Below, piece by piece: positions 1 through 13,057 of a stretch of DNA of 64,000 nucleotides (positions are counted from its first letter, which is position 1; every line of letters begins with the position of its first letter). The DNA lies in contig NC_071670.1 in the NCBI RefSeq assembly GCF_028554725.1, positions 74,313,001-74,377,000 on the forward strand. The letters are read 5' to 3'. Made by a program: the position numbers and the translations under genes. The DNA is from Zeugodacus cucurbitae (taxonomy: Eukaryota > Arthropoda > Insecta > Diptera > Tephritidae). The notes under the pieces are model-generated. The model did not search any database and was not told the origin of the DNA. It saw only the letters and a program-made list of their open reading frames with translations.

Positions 1-2381
1 GGATTCTGCAATGTTGCATAACGCAGCAAGCACTTTGCCATAATCAGCTCGGTTCCAGATGGTCATTCGGTGTCCTATTCCGGGCGCAAGTAGCACATTA
101 TCAAAATGCGGATGGCGAGCAGCGAATTGTCAATTCGCTAAAAAACCCTCGTATTTTCGATCCTCTCCAGTATAACCGCAAAGCAAATTTCGTGATGACC
201 CACAAAGCACACACACGCATACGTGTTCGTATTGAACGAGTATTAAAGCTGCCGAATTACATCTGGTAAACGGTGTCGGCACTTTTGCTAAACCATTTTC
301 GTAAGTACTCGCATCACTTGGAGTGTGAATTTAGATCAGAGCATATAAATATAACTACTATCTGTAGTAATTTTCTTAAGCATTGTATGTATATTTTTGC
401 TATCAAAAATTCAATGTTGGAATGTTCAGGCCCAAGCAAAGGTGTAAACATAAATCCCTCATTTCCTGAACGGGAATTTCCAATTAACCGAAGACGAAAA
501 TCATATAAAAAACAAAAGTCATAAATACGAAAATAAGCCGTCCTACAACGACCAATATTATAGAGCGCATCACATATCCGTTAGAGTGATATGTTGTGAC
601 AGCAGATAGTTCCCTCGTATGATTAAAGAAGTGAGTTGCATATCTTGTTTTTATTCGGATTTAATAATTGAGCAAGGTCTTTTTAAGTTTTGAGCCTTTG
701 ACGAAGCTTAAGCCTAGTAAACATGATGTAGGGTAGTCCGTAAACAACGCATAATCGGCAGATGAGAATGCACATTTGTCGGTCAATCGAAATTTGGGTC
801 AATTCAATATGGAAAAATCGTTGTGAAGTTGTCGTAAAGTTTACTGAAGGCCTGTCTACACGCGACAATTACGAAATACAGAACTGAAAGTTCATTTGGT
901 ATCAACCATGTAAAGGGTGCTGCAGTAGTGGTTATATTCAAGTACAATAGTATTTTAAATAAATTTATTTAAATTTCCCTTAATTACATACATACATACA
1001 TATGTACTTATGTGTCGAGGTTATTTCATCGGTTTTTCAAATCCTTTCCCTTCAATAATTCCCTCCTTCTGATCGCTGTTTAATCTTTTTCGATGCAAAA
1101 CCAAAAGTAGCAGAAAGTTGAACGCCATATTTGCAAACAAAAGTGCATTTGTTTTCGTTTTAGTTATGGTTGTGGTTGTTGTTGCATTTACAATATTTGC
1201 ATTTTTATTCAAAAAGTTTCAGCTGCGCGTTGCGGGAGAGTGAAATTTTCCAGCGACGGACGAAATATTTTTGCTTGACGCTGCATTTCTGCACGCAGCA
1301 ACTCACACACACACACACATACACTCGCATATATACAATAATATGTATATTTGATACACCACCGACTGTGTTTGTATGTGTGTACATACGAGAAACCAAG
1401 TAGGTACATACAAACACAAAATATTCACTTATGTACATCTATGTATGTAGGGTGGGAGGGGTGTTCCTACTAACTACTTCATCACTTTTCGAACGCAACG
1501 AGGCAGCCAAAAGTTTTTAGATTAAAAATTTCATAATGAAATGCATTTTCGACTTCTAATTGCGAAATACTCCCGAAAATTCATATTAGACGAACAGCTT
1601 TGACTTTAAAACAATTAAGTGCATAAAAGTAATCATGGAAACCATCTAACAGAAGAATTTGGATAGCCACATTTCCCCGCCGTTGTCTGCACGAATTAGT
1701 CCGAATGACTGTAATATAGCTACAAGAGCTCAATATTAAATAAGCGAAAGCAAAAAGGCATAAAGACTAGTAAAAACAAAAATAAACACGACGAAGAATC
1801 GCACAATGAGCAAAAACGAAAATATGATAGAGTTGACAAGTGGAAGCCTCAGAAAGGATAAATGCTGCAAGCGAAACAGTCAGTCCACGACTCGAAAGGG
1901 TAAAATCTCTGCATAATCTTCGAGCTCGTGGCAGTTGCTGTTAATACCGAAGGCAATGACTAATATCCTTCTTATTCCACTGAGGTCCTTTAAGATACAT
2001 AGTTGTGGTGGGTCACGTCGATCCAGCCCCAACTTAACTACACTTTTTTACGTACAAGCAATGATATTTGTCACGATAGAATTCGTAATTCATAATATTT
2101 CAATTCATAATGGAAACCGTTACATATCGCTACTGAAAAATTCAATTTGTTAATTAAGGTTGCAAGTGCGAATTCACTGCCAACGAGTACCAAATGCATT
2201 CTTCTGCTGACAAGTTCTGACGACAAGGCCACAAGCCCACCTTAAAGGCTTCTACCGCCCACCGACCGATACACGCCGCGAAACCAGCGCGAATTCCATT
2301 CATCACCACAGAATTTGAAGCACGAAACATCAAGCTGGAGTTGTTGACACTCTCTATTTGCCTTTACCTCGGTGTGTGTGT
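1..2381. other. Non-coding stretch, no gene recognised
   Basis: I see no convincing coding exon here. Open frames on both strands are short and most lack a plausible ATG context. The stretch contains a (TACA)n tract near 985-1003 and a CA microsatellite at 1304-1324 that creates overlapping shadow frames on both strands. The part from about 2200 is richer in G+C and could be the 5' leader of the open frame starting at 2382. Confidence 0.5.
1304..1324. repeat. CA dinucleotide microsatellite
   Basis: A (CA)n tract of about 20 bases. Similar tracts lie at 6295-6313 and 11176-11190. These keep several frames free of stops and explain many overlapping false open frames around them. Confidence 0.85.
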
Positions 2382-2519
2382 ATGGATTCTTACAAAGTGA
2401 ACACGGTAGCGCTGAGCGATTGCAGTACAGCTAGCGCACAGGTAATCCCCAGCCAAACTACGGCGCGCAGCACGATCTCCAGCGCGCTAATACAGTCCAC
2501 TCGCTTCTTTGCCAAATGA
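2382..2519 (+). CDS. Candidate short coding region, frame resumes after TGA
   Basis: A 45-codon open frame begins with ATG at 2382 and stops at TGA 2517-2519. The same frame is then open again for 57 codons, to TAG at 2691. Codon choice in both halves (GCG, CTG, AGC, ACG, GTG) looks more like coding sequence than the flanking A+T-rich DNA. A possible splice donor (CAG/GTAATC) lies at 2441/2442, so the first 20 codons could be a first coding exon. The minus strand is also open over 2525-2716, which weakens the case. I recognise no protein family. Alternatives are stop-codon readthrough, a decayed gene, or chance openness in a G+C-rich patch. Confidence 0.25.
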   Translation: MDSYKVNTVALSDCSTASAQVIPSQTTARSTISSALIQSTRFFAK

Positions 2520-2826
2520 ATTTATCAAGTTTGTCTTAAGTTGGCGGTAAACATTTGCGGCCCTAAAGTAACTGCCACAGCTGCCAATGAGCTTCCCTCG
2601 ACGCCGCGAACTGTTGGCACACTTCTTTCCTCGCCAGTACGCCAATCCGCGCTGAAACGGATTTGTGCAATAGTGAAAGTGTTAATTAAGTAGATTTGAG
2701 CATAAAGTTTTTGCATTACCGAATTACAGTTTTATCCAAGTGCGCGCAATTAAAAAATTTTATTACTCATTTTTGCGCGATAAATGAGGTGTTGCAGTAA
2801 ATGAAAATCTATGAAATGTAATACAG

Positions 2827-3069
2827 TTAGGACTTAAACAAAGAGAGTCGCTCTTTTAGGGGGAGCTCCACAGCTGCCACGTCGTGCTCACACAGCAGAT
2901 GAATGGACGGCTTGAAGAGCTTTTTGCAAAGGCGAATATAAATTACAACGTCCACATCGAACGAAATGTTTGAGATTCTTGCCACCACCAATCTATGAGT
3001 TTCCTCCTCGCTGCAAAGCGAATCCACAATGCAAACCATAAATTGACAAACATACATTATGAACGGCAT
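2827..3069 (-). CDS. Candidate orphan exon or small gene, 80 aa
   Basis: On the minus strand an ATG-initiated frame of 80 codons runs from 3069 to a stop at 2827. It starts with a hydrophobic stretch (residues about 3-18) followed by an acidic/basic turn and further hydrophobic segments, loosely like one loop and helix of an insect chemoreceptor. I cannot make a firm family match. No TATA box, paired exon or poly(A) signal was found at convincing spacing. It may be a remnant of a receptor gene, a small membrane protein, or chance. Confidence 0.22.
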   Translation of the reverse strand: MPFIMYVCQFMVCIVDSLCSEEETHRLVVARISNISFDVDVVIYIRLCKKLFKPSIHLLCEHDVAAVELPLKERLSLFKS

Positions 3070-6000
3070 GCCGATGATACTTAAATGAACGTTGAATTAA
3101 ATAAGAGCAAGTGAAATGTATCGAAGCCTTATGGCAAGCACTCCTTAATTGAAAGGGATAAATCGGCCATATAATGGCATTAACCTCTCAAATCATTTCT
3201 GCCATTTTCGCAATCACTATCTTTCCTGTCCCAAATCTCAGCTGAAAACGAAAGGCACTCAAACTATTAGATCGTGTATTCTCTTATTTATGACAAGCGT
3301 TAGAAACTCATTTTCACATTTTGCACACGGCCCACACACACATGCGAAAGTACGCAAGTTGATACCGCACAGGAAAAGAGGGAAACGTGAATGCGTAGCT
3401 AAGCGAAACACAAAGGAAGGAATGACGTAAAAGGACTCGTTGTGAAGGTTTTTAGGATTTGTTTGGTTTGTAGTTGACGAACGGCGAAAGGCATTGAGAC
3501 CAGCCAGGGTGAAATCTGGAACAAATGGCACATTGCTAATGCAGCCTAAACAACAAACACATTTGCCACATAAAAATACCTAAGGAGAGAAGGGGGATGA
3601 TGAAATAGAAAAGGAAAATGGCAAATGATGAAGGCAGAAATGCGCAAATGTACTCCGAATACAGCAAGCTGCTTGCTCTTTTTTAATGGCAAACGCCTTC
3701 AGCTGACAGGTGCTATAAAAGGGTTTCAGCAGTCATTCAGCACTTTGATAGAGAAATACGAAATGAATGACATATTTGAAATGTTTTCTTTTCGTTGAAT
3801 TTCCCTCTAACTGTCAAATAGCCTTGTTTCCATGAACTGTGTGTGTGTGTAACTGTGGATAATATTAGATAATATTTAGATCGCCATCGTCAAATAACTC
3901 GCAAACATTTTAATTTTCAGTCCGATTTTAAATTTTCAGTTTACCAAACATTTTAAGCGACGGAGTTATACAGAATGAGCCAACAAACGGCAACCAACGC
4001 GTTCACGGAGAGTAGCAAAGTTATAGTAAAATAATCTCCACTTTTTTAGTTCGGAGTTCGGACCTCATTGTTCTTATGAAGATTACACAAAATACCCAAC
4101 ATAATTCACTGTCATCGGCCGTGAGCTATGTCCCAAAATGCGAGGCATCGCGAGTATTTTATCTACTCATTTCAACGTCACGAGCTCCATAAAGTTTGGC
4201 GATAGCTGCTGCAGGCAACCGAAATGGAAACTCACCTCACAAAAACAAATATCGACCAAATTTGAATAAAATCCATTAAACTTTTTCAATTACAAGTGCA
4301 GTTGTAACACAAAAACAACTACGAATGCAAAAGCTCCGCTAACACAATAAAATTAAAGTTGTCTTTTTTGCAAATTTCCGTTTTCCTTCCTCAAAATGCA
4401 GCTGCAACTGCAAGCTCAGAACTAGCTCCCGAGCCGGGCGCGGGTACTTGGCACCAGGCACGGAGCGCTGCATCAAGTGCAGCCGGTAATGGACAGGGAA
4501 AAACTGAGAAATTATCGCTTATTTTCCTGGCTTCTGATATTTGTTATCCATTTTCTGCCGATTGGCCAACACCGCAGAGGCCCAAACTACTAAACATAGA
4601 CGGGAAGGTGGTGGATTAGTGCGGGAATCAAAGATGTATTGTGAAATGATGGTGGGCTTGCCGGTTGGAAGGGAAGGGCCGGAGTTTAACACTCTGCGCT
4701 GCGAAAGTGATTTATTTTCAAATTGAGGATATCGACATCGAACTATTTGTAAAATATTTGTTTCTGCCATGCACACACCAAAAATGTGTGACGGGCACTC
4801 AGCTTATAAGCATATACAGTTGCTTGTTGCATGCAATAACAACAAATAGATGGTTGTTGTAATGCTTTTGTCTATAGTCCGGTAAAGCTGGTATTTTCGC
4901 CATCTGCTTGTATTTGGTCACCAAACATTTACTCAGTGGTCACCGAGAAAGGGGACATTTTGCTGACAACATCTGTATGTATGAGTATGCATGTGCATTT
5001 AAATTAAGTCCTTAAAATGATTAAATGGGTCCAGTGGGTGAGGAGGTGAGGTGATGGCATGGAATTGCGTATGGGCTTTTGTTCTCTACTGCCACGGGCC
5101 ACACTTCAATTGCTGACCCTGACAAGCAGCTAAATGGTATATTTGTGGCCACAAAAGTTAGGTCCGGCAGATTTTAATTGTAACCAACCTTTTTATTTGC
5201 TCACTCCGCACAATTTACAGAATACTCACGAAATGTTTAAAACTATTTAATTAGAAACTGACACTATTAAGTTTTACTTGATATGAGATATCAAAAACGG
5301 CATACCTTTTACATAAATATTTTGTAGTAAATGTAGTGACAAAGAAATTTAGATAATAAATTTGGATTCAGCGACCATAAAAAAATAAAAGCCCCAGGTC
5401 ATGACAAAAATTTTTTTTTTAACGGGCTGTGTTATCTATGTGAAGTACATTCATTACCTACTAAACACGTGTGACATGACTTAAGTTCAATAAAAGCATA
5501 ATTTGGAGTTTTGAAAACTGGGCTTGAAGCAATGTAGTTATAACAAACAATGAAGTCGTTATTCACGAAATCCGTACAGTTTTTGGATATTACAAAGCGA
5601 TCAATCAGGAATCAGGTGTATATAAGCACAAATCCTAATATTTTTGTGCAATAAAATCTCAAATATTATTTTTTGATAGACCTCAGTTTACATTTTATAG
5701 AAGAGTGAACGTTCCTTTGCTTGCCTTTCCCACCAGTGAGCAATGAAATGCCCCCTGTATGTTCAAAGTATGCATGTATACTTTACTGACTCATGGTTCG
5801 ATCGTTATGCTGCAAATTATTCCGTCTAAAGCAGATAGATATCATAGATACATAGTCCAGATCAGTCAAATGCAATTCGCACTTTACGGCGATTAGCCCA
5901 ACAATATTTCGGGCCGTTTTTTCTCGGCGAATATTGTACGTCTTTTATAAGTTGTTTACCATATGTTGATCTAATGTCGCTGTGGTCACATGACCAATAC

Positions 6001-8700
6001 GAAATGGAAATTGAGACTGGAATAGGTTCAATGCGATTATAATAATATCTTTCAGGCTTTTAAATGAAACTCTCAGATATGCCCTGAAATCATTATTACT
6101 GCCTAAGTATTAGAGATACGGTTATCACCGGCACCACTCCACATCGATCGCTCCACTAAGGCACGCATCCATCGCCGCGGTGTGGCGCATGTCTGCTTGT
6201 CGGCATGGTTGCATGTTAATTTTTAATGAGCAACTTCTTTCAAGCTTGTAGCCGCGTCCAACGTAAAACTTTTCACTAACAAGTTCGCGAACATACACAC
6301 ACACACACACACAGGCGCACACATACATATATGGATATTAGTGCACTTACACACGCACAGTGCCATGAGCCATGAGCTAACTTGAACGTAACACCAACCC
6401 ATCACCAACGCGCCAACGGGGCGCGGACTGTGGCGGAATGCTGTAGCTTTGACATTTCACTGCGGTTTCGCTCTCTGGTTTTCGCCTGTCACCACATTGT
6501 AGCCGCAGTCGCTGTTGTTATTGTTGGTGGCATATCAACTGCCAACGGCAGCAAAACTACTGTTTACTGGCTCTGCCATTACGCGTGCAGCACGAATCAT
6601 GTTGTTGATCATTCGCTTCATGTTTTTATTATTATTGCTGTTGCTCTTAGCTAACAGAGTTTCCTGCGTGCGAGTCCTCGCTGCATAGTTTGTCCTTAAA
6701 CGCAGTTGTTAATTAGCGGTGCGGAGAACAAATGAAGATTTTTTCGGTCTCGGTTAGCGCTGCTCCGTCCCCCTCTGCCCCTCGACTATTCATCCAGCCA
6801 ATTTTACTGCACTATCATTCTTTCTGCAATTGTTTCTTCCGAGTACGCACCCGCACTCTCACACACGCTCCGGTTCAGCGAACATAGTTTAGTTGCTTGT
6901 GAGCTGGAAACAAGTTTGTTGGCAAACTTTTGCGCATTGCGTTTTGCCCGAGCATTGCTGGTAACGTTAACGGTAGCGGTAACGGCAAAATGCTCTTAAT
7001 GTGCGGCGCATGCAACATTTGTTGTGTTGAGCGCGGCAGAAGCAGAATGTCATAATTTCACCGTAAGAAATTATTGAAAAGAATTCCACAACAATCCCAT
7101 TCCCGCTAAAATATGAATGAGTTGCGGCGAAAGTTTCTTCGCCAACAAAAAAAATTAGTGAAAACAAACTTGTTAACCCCAACCAAATTAATGGCATTCT
7201 TTGGGCAGAAAAGTCCGAAAAACTTTGTGCATTTCATTTGGAAGAAACGTTCCAGCTTCAGTAATTAAATGCGCAAGAGGAATTAATTGCATTAAAAATC
7301 TCACAATTAAAAGAATCATGTAAGGCTTCGACGATACCTTAAGTTCAAATTTAACAATTGATACTGGCTATACTCGCTCGGTACAGACCATAATTGTTGC
7401 GTGGTTGCCAATGGGTCATCTGATTTTCCAATACACCAAAAAGAGTTTGTCGCATATTTCTGAAGAACTGCAGGCCACTTCGGTTTCTTATTTTCTTTAC
7501 TTTCCCCTTTTCATCTCATTTTATCGCATATTGAGCCACCGCCAAGCGCTCGGTATTGTCGACGGGCAGGAAATGTTTGCAAACTGTTTCGTTTGACTGC
7601 GGGCCATCAACTTTTATTGGCTTTATTTCACTTGTAGTTCAATTCGAATAAACGTTTTACTACTGTTTCTTGTTTCCTTTCTCGTTTTCCCTTTAGCATC
7701 GTTTACACTCGCCATCTTTTGTATTTCTTCTTTGGAAGTTTTCGATTGTGTTTATGATTATTTTCGTCATATTTTATTCATACTTACACCTTTGCATTCT
7801 CATATTCATCTGGTGTTTTGAAGCGGTGTTTAAGTATTGGCAATGCTTCACGCTCGAATCGTTTAATTCCTTAATTGTTTTCAGTCAATTGAATTCTGAT
7901 TTAAGCCGCATACCCCTACAGGGCAACCCTTATCTACAATGAGCCCTGAGCCCTGAACTCTGCTGCCTTTTCCTGCAAGGCAGCTGTCAAACGGCTCAAT
8001 TAAATTGTTTTTTAGCATTTTATTGAGGTATTGTATGAATCGGATCGTGTAACTGCACTCAACTAAATCCGATACTATTTTAAAGCTATGAGATATTTAG
8101 TAGCTAATCCAACTGGTAGTATCTGAGTTCTGGAACATGGTCCTCAATGTCTAATATTTGTAGTGTTTCCAGAACTAACCTCAGAAACTAATCAAATAAA
8201 TAATGCATCCCAATCTGAAGATTTCGGAGCGATTGTTTAGAAAACTCTCGCATGTTAAGTAGTTTCCAACAATACTGTTTAACAGATGGTGGTCCTGATT
8301 TTTAACATTTTACTTAACCTTTACATTATAGTGTTTCTGCTTGTGTTCAACTGTTAGTTGAACTGTCACCAATAGCTCCAATATAGATTCACATATGCAT
8401 AATGCTAATAAATACGAGTACAAGACATATCAATATCTATTCTGTTATCCGTCGTATAGACCGTTGAATTATTGAGACCTATCATATAGTGAGCTACTTA
8501 ATAGAAGAGAGCGGACTTTATTTACATATATAATGTACATAAATTGTGTTCAAATTTATGAGGAATTCACAATCTCCAAATATTTTGAAATCACATATGA
8601 TAACTCTAGGTGATCGCCTTTACCAAAACACTGTTTCTAGCCTAATTGTCGGTTTATCATAGCTTCATTCTCTTCATAATCTTAACTCAATTAGTTTCAC
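3070..8700. other. Long non-coding stretch
   Basis: No gene is supported. The stretch contains ordinary A+T-rich DNA, a CA microsatellite at 6295-6313 and several small open frames of under 90 codons that look like chance. One short G+C-rich segment at 4402-4485 has an exon-like layout: a pyrimidine-rich acceptor ending AAAATGCAG before it and a CCG/GTAATG donor after it, 84 bp long, open in two frames. Without neighbouring exons I do not call it a gene. Confidence 0.45.
6295..6313. repeat. CA dinucleotide microsatellite
   Basis: A (AC)n run of about 19 bases, with further imperfect CA/CATA units on its right. Confidence 0.8.
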
Positions 8701-8706
8701 TAAGTT

Positions 8707-8715
8707 TATATAAAA
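8707..8715 (+). promoter_or_regulatory. TATA-box-like element before small ORF
   Basis: TATATAAAA, located 34 bases before the ATG at 8749. That spacing would place a start site about at the ATG or just upstream, so the leader would be very short. In DNA this A+T-rich such a match can occur by chance. It is listed because it lines up with a short open frame and a downstream AATAAA. Confidence 0.25.
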
Positions 8716-8748
8716 CGATAAATAATAATTTATTGAGAGGAAAGTAAA

Positions 8749-8880
8749 ATGTTGCGTATACGACACAGCAGTCCGAAGAAGGAACGGAAGGAAAAATTGC
8801 TCATTGAGATGAATGCTGGGGATTTGGAAAACGAAAAATTTCTTAAAAACCTACTCCAGCTCAAGGCGAATAGAAGATGA
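8749..8880 (+). CDS. Candidate small ORF, 43 aa, very charged
   Basis: ATG at 8749 in the context AAAATG opens a 43-codon frame ending TGA at 8878-8880. The peptide is rich in Lys, Arg and Glu with spaced Leu, as in an amphipathic helix. It has a TATA-like element upstream and AATAAA at 9078-9083. A second ATG frame (8950-9075, 41 codons, ending TAA) lies in the same register downstream. The layout suits a compact single-exon or two-ORF transcript. I recognise no family and chance cannot be excluded. Confidence 0.25.
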   Translation: MLRIRHSSPKKERKEKLLIEMNAGDLENEKFLKNLLQLKANRR

Positions 8881-11175
8881 TTATTACATTTAGCTCACTT
8901 TGGCATTTGTGGCGATATTCTCGTATTCACGTTTGCTTCTATTCGCTAGATGAAAGTTCTGCCTTTGCTCGTCTCGCAGCTGGGCAAGCGTTGGACTGGG
9001 GAAATTGTGTTTCTGTGTCAAGACTTTAAGCTCCTACGCCCGCTCTTGCCTTCATGGCGTCCAGTGATTACGTAAAGAATAAATTTTATTTAAATACAAT
9101 TAGAATAGAAAGCGAAACGAAGACGCTCGGCGTACAATGCAGCAAGGTGTAAATTGACTCATACACTCACCTGACACATGAGCAAAGACCAAAGTCAGCG
9201 TCAGCATATGAACTCGCAACATTATTCAACAGCGGCGCACTCTCTATGCTCATGGCAAAGTACTGTGCCATCACTGACGCGCCACACATGCCACACACGC
9301 CACGAATAAAGATTTCTCGCAGCCACAATAGCGAAAGCACTCTATTATAACCACTTAGGACCAACAAAACTGTTTTGTAATGAGTGCAAAAGGTAATGGA
9401 AAGCATCGTAGCGAATTCATGTTTATTCCAATTGTTACTTCCAGTGGAGAAGAGCTTTGCGGAAAATGCAAAAATCACAGCGGGAGTAACTGCTGCCAAC
9501 AAACAATTCGCAAATCAGAAGTAAACAACAACATTTATTCAAGTGCTTTGTTTGCAACACTCGTACTTGGGAACATGTTAACATGTGGGGGCGCGTCGCC
9601 AGCGCCATGTACACGTACACGTGCATATGTGTAAGTGCATCCAAAAACAAAACCAAACATACATATATGTCTTTGTGTATGTGTGTGTGCAACGCAGGCA
9701 AATTGCAAACACAATTGTGAGGCTACAAGCATTTTTACTCGGCTGCAAGTGGATTTGTCGTACTTCAGTGTCCACTCGAGTGTTGCAAATACAACAACAC
9801 CGGGTTGCTGCAGCAACCAGCCACGTATGCTTTTATGAAAACATGAGTGGTCCTCCACGGATACGGGGTGGGCGGTGGTGAGGTTCGCTTATTGTGCGGC
9901 ATAAACTTGCACCTTTCAATTTTCCCATTTGCACAGATTTAAATTTTAAGTTTTGTGGTTTTATTCAAATTGCAAATATTAGTCTGCGGCTGCAGCCAGT
10001 GGGCAGTAGCTGTTCGCAACTTGGGTAAGCTCGCCGTAATACTTCCTGTTAAAATGTTTGGTTAAACCAAACCGAATCACTGGAAAGTTTATATGATATG
10101 AAAAGTGCGCCATAAAGACTTTATTATAAAGTTTTCTAAGACAGAGATACAAGGTAATGCAGCTACCAGCTCACAGAGTGGCTATGAGGTGAAATCGGGG
10201 AGACTACTATGTCGAGACTAAAGACAGTGAAAACCCCTCAGATCCCTGTTTATCTTTATATTTCATTTTTAAAAAATATAGCAAAAATCCTTTACGAAAC
10301 ATCACCAATGGTCCACATAAAAAGAAAAATGTCATAAGCTTTAAATGATCTGGAGAGGAAAGTACAACTGCTGGAATCAGAGGTCATCACTAGCTTAAGT
10401 TTTTTAAACCAATATTTCTAAAACAAATAAGTTTTCTTGATCTAACTTTCCGACCTTATGTCGCTTCCCACAAAGGGGTTATAACGTGGCACAGGGTACT
10501 ACCAATAGACATAGTATATACACTCGTAGATATAAATATCCAAATGTATGTCATTGCATTCCTTTTGCTGAAGTTGCACAAACTCTAATAGAGTCCACTA
10601 TCATGTTGCAAGGTGCTTTATAAAATGTCAAGATATCTCACATTTCAAATAAAATGTTCAAGGCTGGCAAATTTTTCATTCAAAGCTTCGATTGACTTGA
10701 TATTCCGAAAGCTCTTTGGAATTGCCTCATTTTGCATTATGCATGTATCTGTTCACTCGCAGATACTGAAGCAAAATTGTTGGTGCGGCTTCATTAATTC
10801 TGTATTTCCTCTCCATGGAGCGCTGAGAAGTTAAGATGGCAAGAAAGAAAACCAAGTGCAAAAGAATCTTCAAGCACTTTTGCGTCCCAAATGCTCATCC
10901 ATTATTTATGCGACATGCAACATCTCAGATCAAGAAACAGGAATGCCAAGCGGTGAACAGTGATATGCAGCAGCAACAATATGTTTACTCAACAAATATT
11001 GACAAACCATATTGTGTTCTACACTCTGCCATACAAACACACACAGACGGACGGCAATATGTATGCAGAGACACTCAACAGAACGGCAGGAAATTCTGTT
11101 TGTCTTGTTGTTAAGAATATTCGCCAATCTTGACCTCGATATGGAAATTCGGCAACACATTACCTTGCAATTGCG

Positions 11176-11190
11176 CACACACACACACAC
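11176..11190. repeat. CA dinucleotide microsatellite
   Basis: A short (CA)n run that keeps two plus-strand frames open across 11012-11426. Confidence 0.75.
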
Positions 11191-13024
11191 GCCTTCAGCC
11201 AAGCACAATTGCATGGGTAATGCTAAATATTTACCCCTTTGGACCATTGCCCCCTTTAGGAGATATTTACATTTTGATCAGCGTGCCGCGCCCAAGTCCG
11301 AGACACAAATGTGTGCAGCCGAGGTGGTTCCAGCTTCCACAATATCCACAAGACTTCGAAAAGGACAATGGGGAGTATGGTTTGCCCCCCATCTGCATGG
11401 ATTTCCTTAAAGAAAACTCGTTATAATTCGTCTTTGATATGCTGTATTTACTGAGTCTTCAGCATTCTTAATTTTCATCTAACGGCATTAACGGTTATTC
11501 AGAGTATACCTTAATTTTTCTGAGGTATATTTTATGAAACTATATGAAATGGAGCACAAAAACACATTAAGAACGTGGTAGAATCAAACCTGATTTTAAG
11601 TTCATGATTTTTTCATGCACATCGAGAACAAAACCAGAATCACCCACAGCTATTTAATAAATATATACTCAATAAATTTCACTTGAACGAGCATGACAAG
11701 CCTCAGTTGATCAGCAAACCAGACGGAATAGCTTCCTCTGATTGCGATTTCCGCAAAGACAAGCTTTCTGATTCGGCAGATCACTGAAATCGTTTGGAAA
11801 GCAGCAAGTGCCGACAGTGAAGCGTGGAAATTCGAGCATGTCGCTTTGCCGATGAGTATCTCAAAGCGCATATCAGCGCACATAAGTTTTAGACAAGACG
11901 AGCGTCAACAACAACCAGGCAACCACGTATGCACAATAACAACAAAGAAGCGAAATACATTACTTTAACGAAACTGCAAGAACAGAGAAATGGAAAAAGC
12001 GCAATCGATTACGCTTACGCTACAAAGCGCTCGCTGCCAGGAGCGGAGAACTACGTGACGTCGTGAAAGGAGGCAAGTCCTGTACATAAACAACAGCACA
12101 GACACATGCAATATTCCTTACTACACAGGATATTATCAAGTTACGGCAATATCCTGATGGAAAAAGGTAAATATGATTCGCCTTGACTTCTTCACTTCTT
12201 GGAATTTATTTACATTTGCCATTAAGCACCCCAAATGTACTATATGTCTGTTTACATATTTTAATGTCTGGCCATGGAGCATTGCATGCGCCGCAGGTTC
12301 TTCTATAGTGAATTTTATATAATGAATTTCAGAAAGGACTAAATTTTATAAATAAATTTAAAAATAGAATATCTTTACTATGGCAATGAGAATAAGTGAA
12401 AGACTTCAAGTTCAAAAATTACGTTTCCCTCAACAAACACGTTTACGTTTACTTTACCGAAATTTCGACGAGATATTATAAAATTATTGCAACACGTTAA
12501 ATTTATAATTTATGACAGCGTATTGGCGCTGAATGCCACGCAAAAACGCAAAATATTCGAAGAACTATAGATTCTGCTTTGAGAGTTGTATTCGACTGCA
12601 TTGTTGCTGTTATTTTATTCATAAAGGTGTTCACGTTGTTCTTTTTCTATCAGCTATGTATTGATGTTTGAGAGGGTTTATTTGTGCACAGGCAACTATA
12701 CAAAAAAAGAAAAAGAAAGTTCAGGCAGCAAATTTATTCAAAATCGCAAACATATTGTTGCATAATATATATGAAGATATGTTTTTGATTTTCTCTTCGC
12801 ACTGCACTTACTTACACATAAAATTCCGATGTCTTCGGTGGCATTTTCTGGTGAATTAAAACGAAACGTCAACACGATTCTTAAACTTCATCGACATCAA
12901 TTTCCACTCATTAACTCTGTGACAAAAAGTTGGCAACTGTAACAAATACCGTTAGCGTCTTAATATCATTCCGTTCTCGGAAAACTTTCACACCGGAAGA
13001 CAAATAATTTGTCCCCACCGACGA

Positions 13025-13029
13025 TGGCG
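13025..13029. repeat. 5-bp target-site duplication, left
   Basis: TGGCG directly before the CACAGTG terminus at 13030. The same TGGCG follows the other terminus at 14661-14665. A 5-bp G+C-rich duplication is what Transib transposons generate on insertion. Confidence 0.7.
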
Positions 13030-13057
13030 CACAGTGTTGCCAAAGCGGGAAAAAAGG
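13030..13057 (+). promoter_or_regulatory. Left terminus: heptamer, 12-bp spacer, A-rich nonamer-like block
   Basis: CACAGTG (13030-13036), a 12-base spacer (13037-13048), then GAAAAAAGG (13049-13057). This is the arrangement of a 12-RSS. The nonamer agrees with the vertebrate consensus only in its central A run, so its significance rests on pairing with the 23-spaced right end. Confidence 0.5.

Larger units (their letters stand above)
9084..13029. other. Non-coding stretch
   Basis: No gene is supported. Around 9400-9880 and 11000-11430 many open frames overlap on both strands because of CA/GT repeats (for example 11176-11190). None has splice sites, ATG context or recognisable protein features. 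The rest is A+T-rich DNA without visible structure. Confidence 0.45.

Noticed and set aside
9435..9881. Several overlapping 65-110-codon frames on both strands
   Set aside because: They are generated by CA/GT-rich sequence lacking stops; no frame has coding-like composition distinct from the others.
11012..11426. 132- and 98-codon plus-strand frames
   Set aside because: Both cross the CA microsatellite at 11176-11190 and overlap each other; chance openness.
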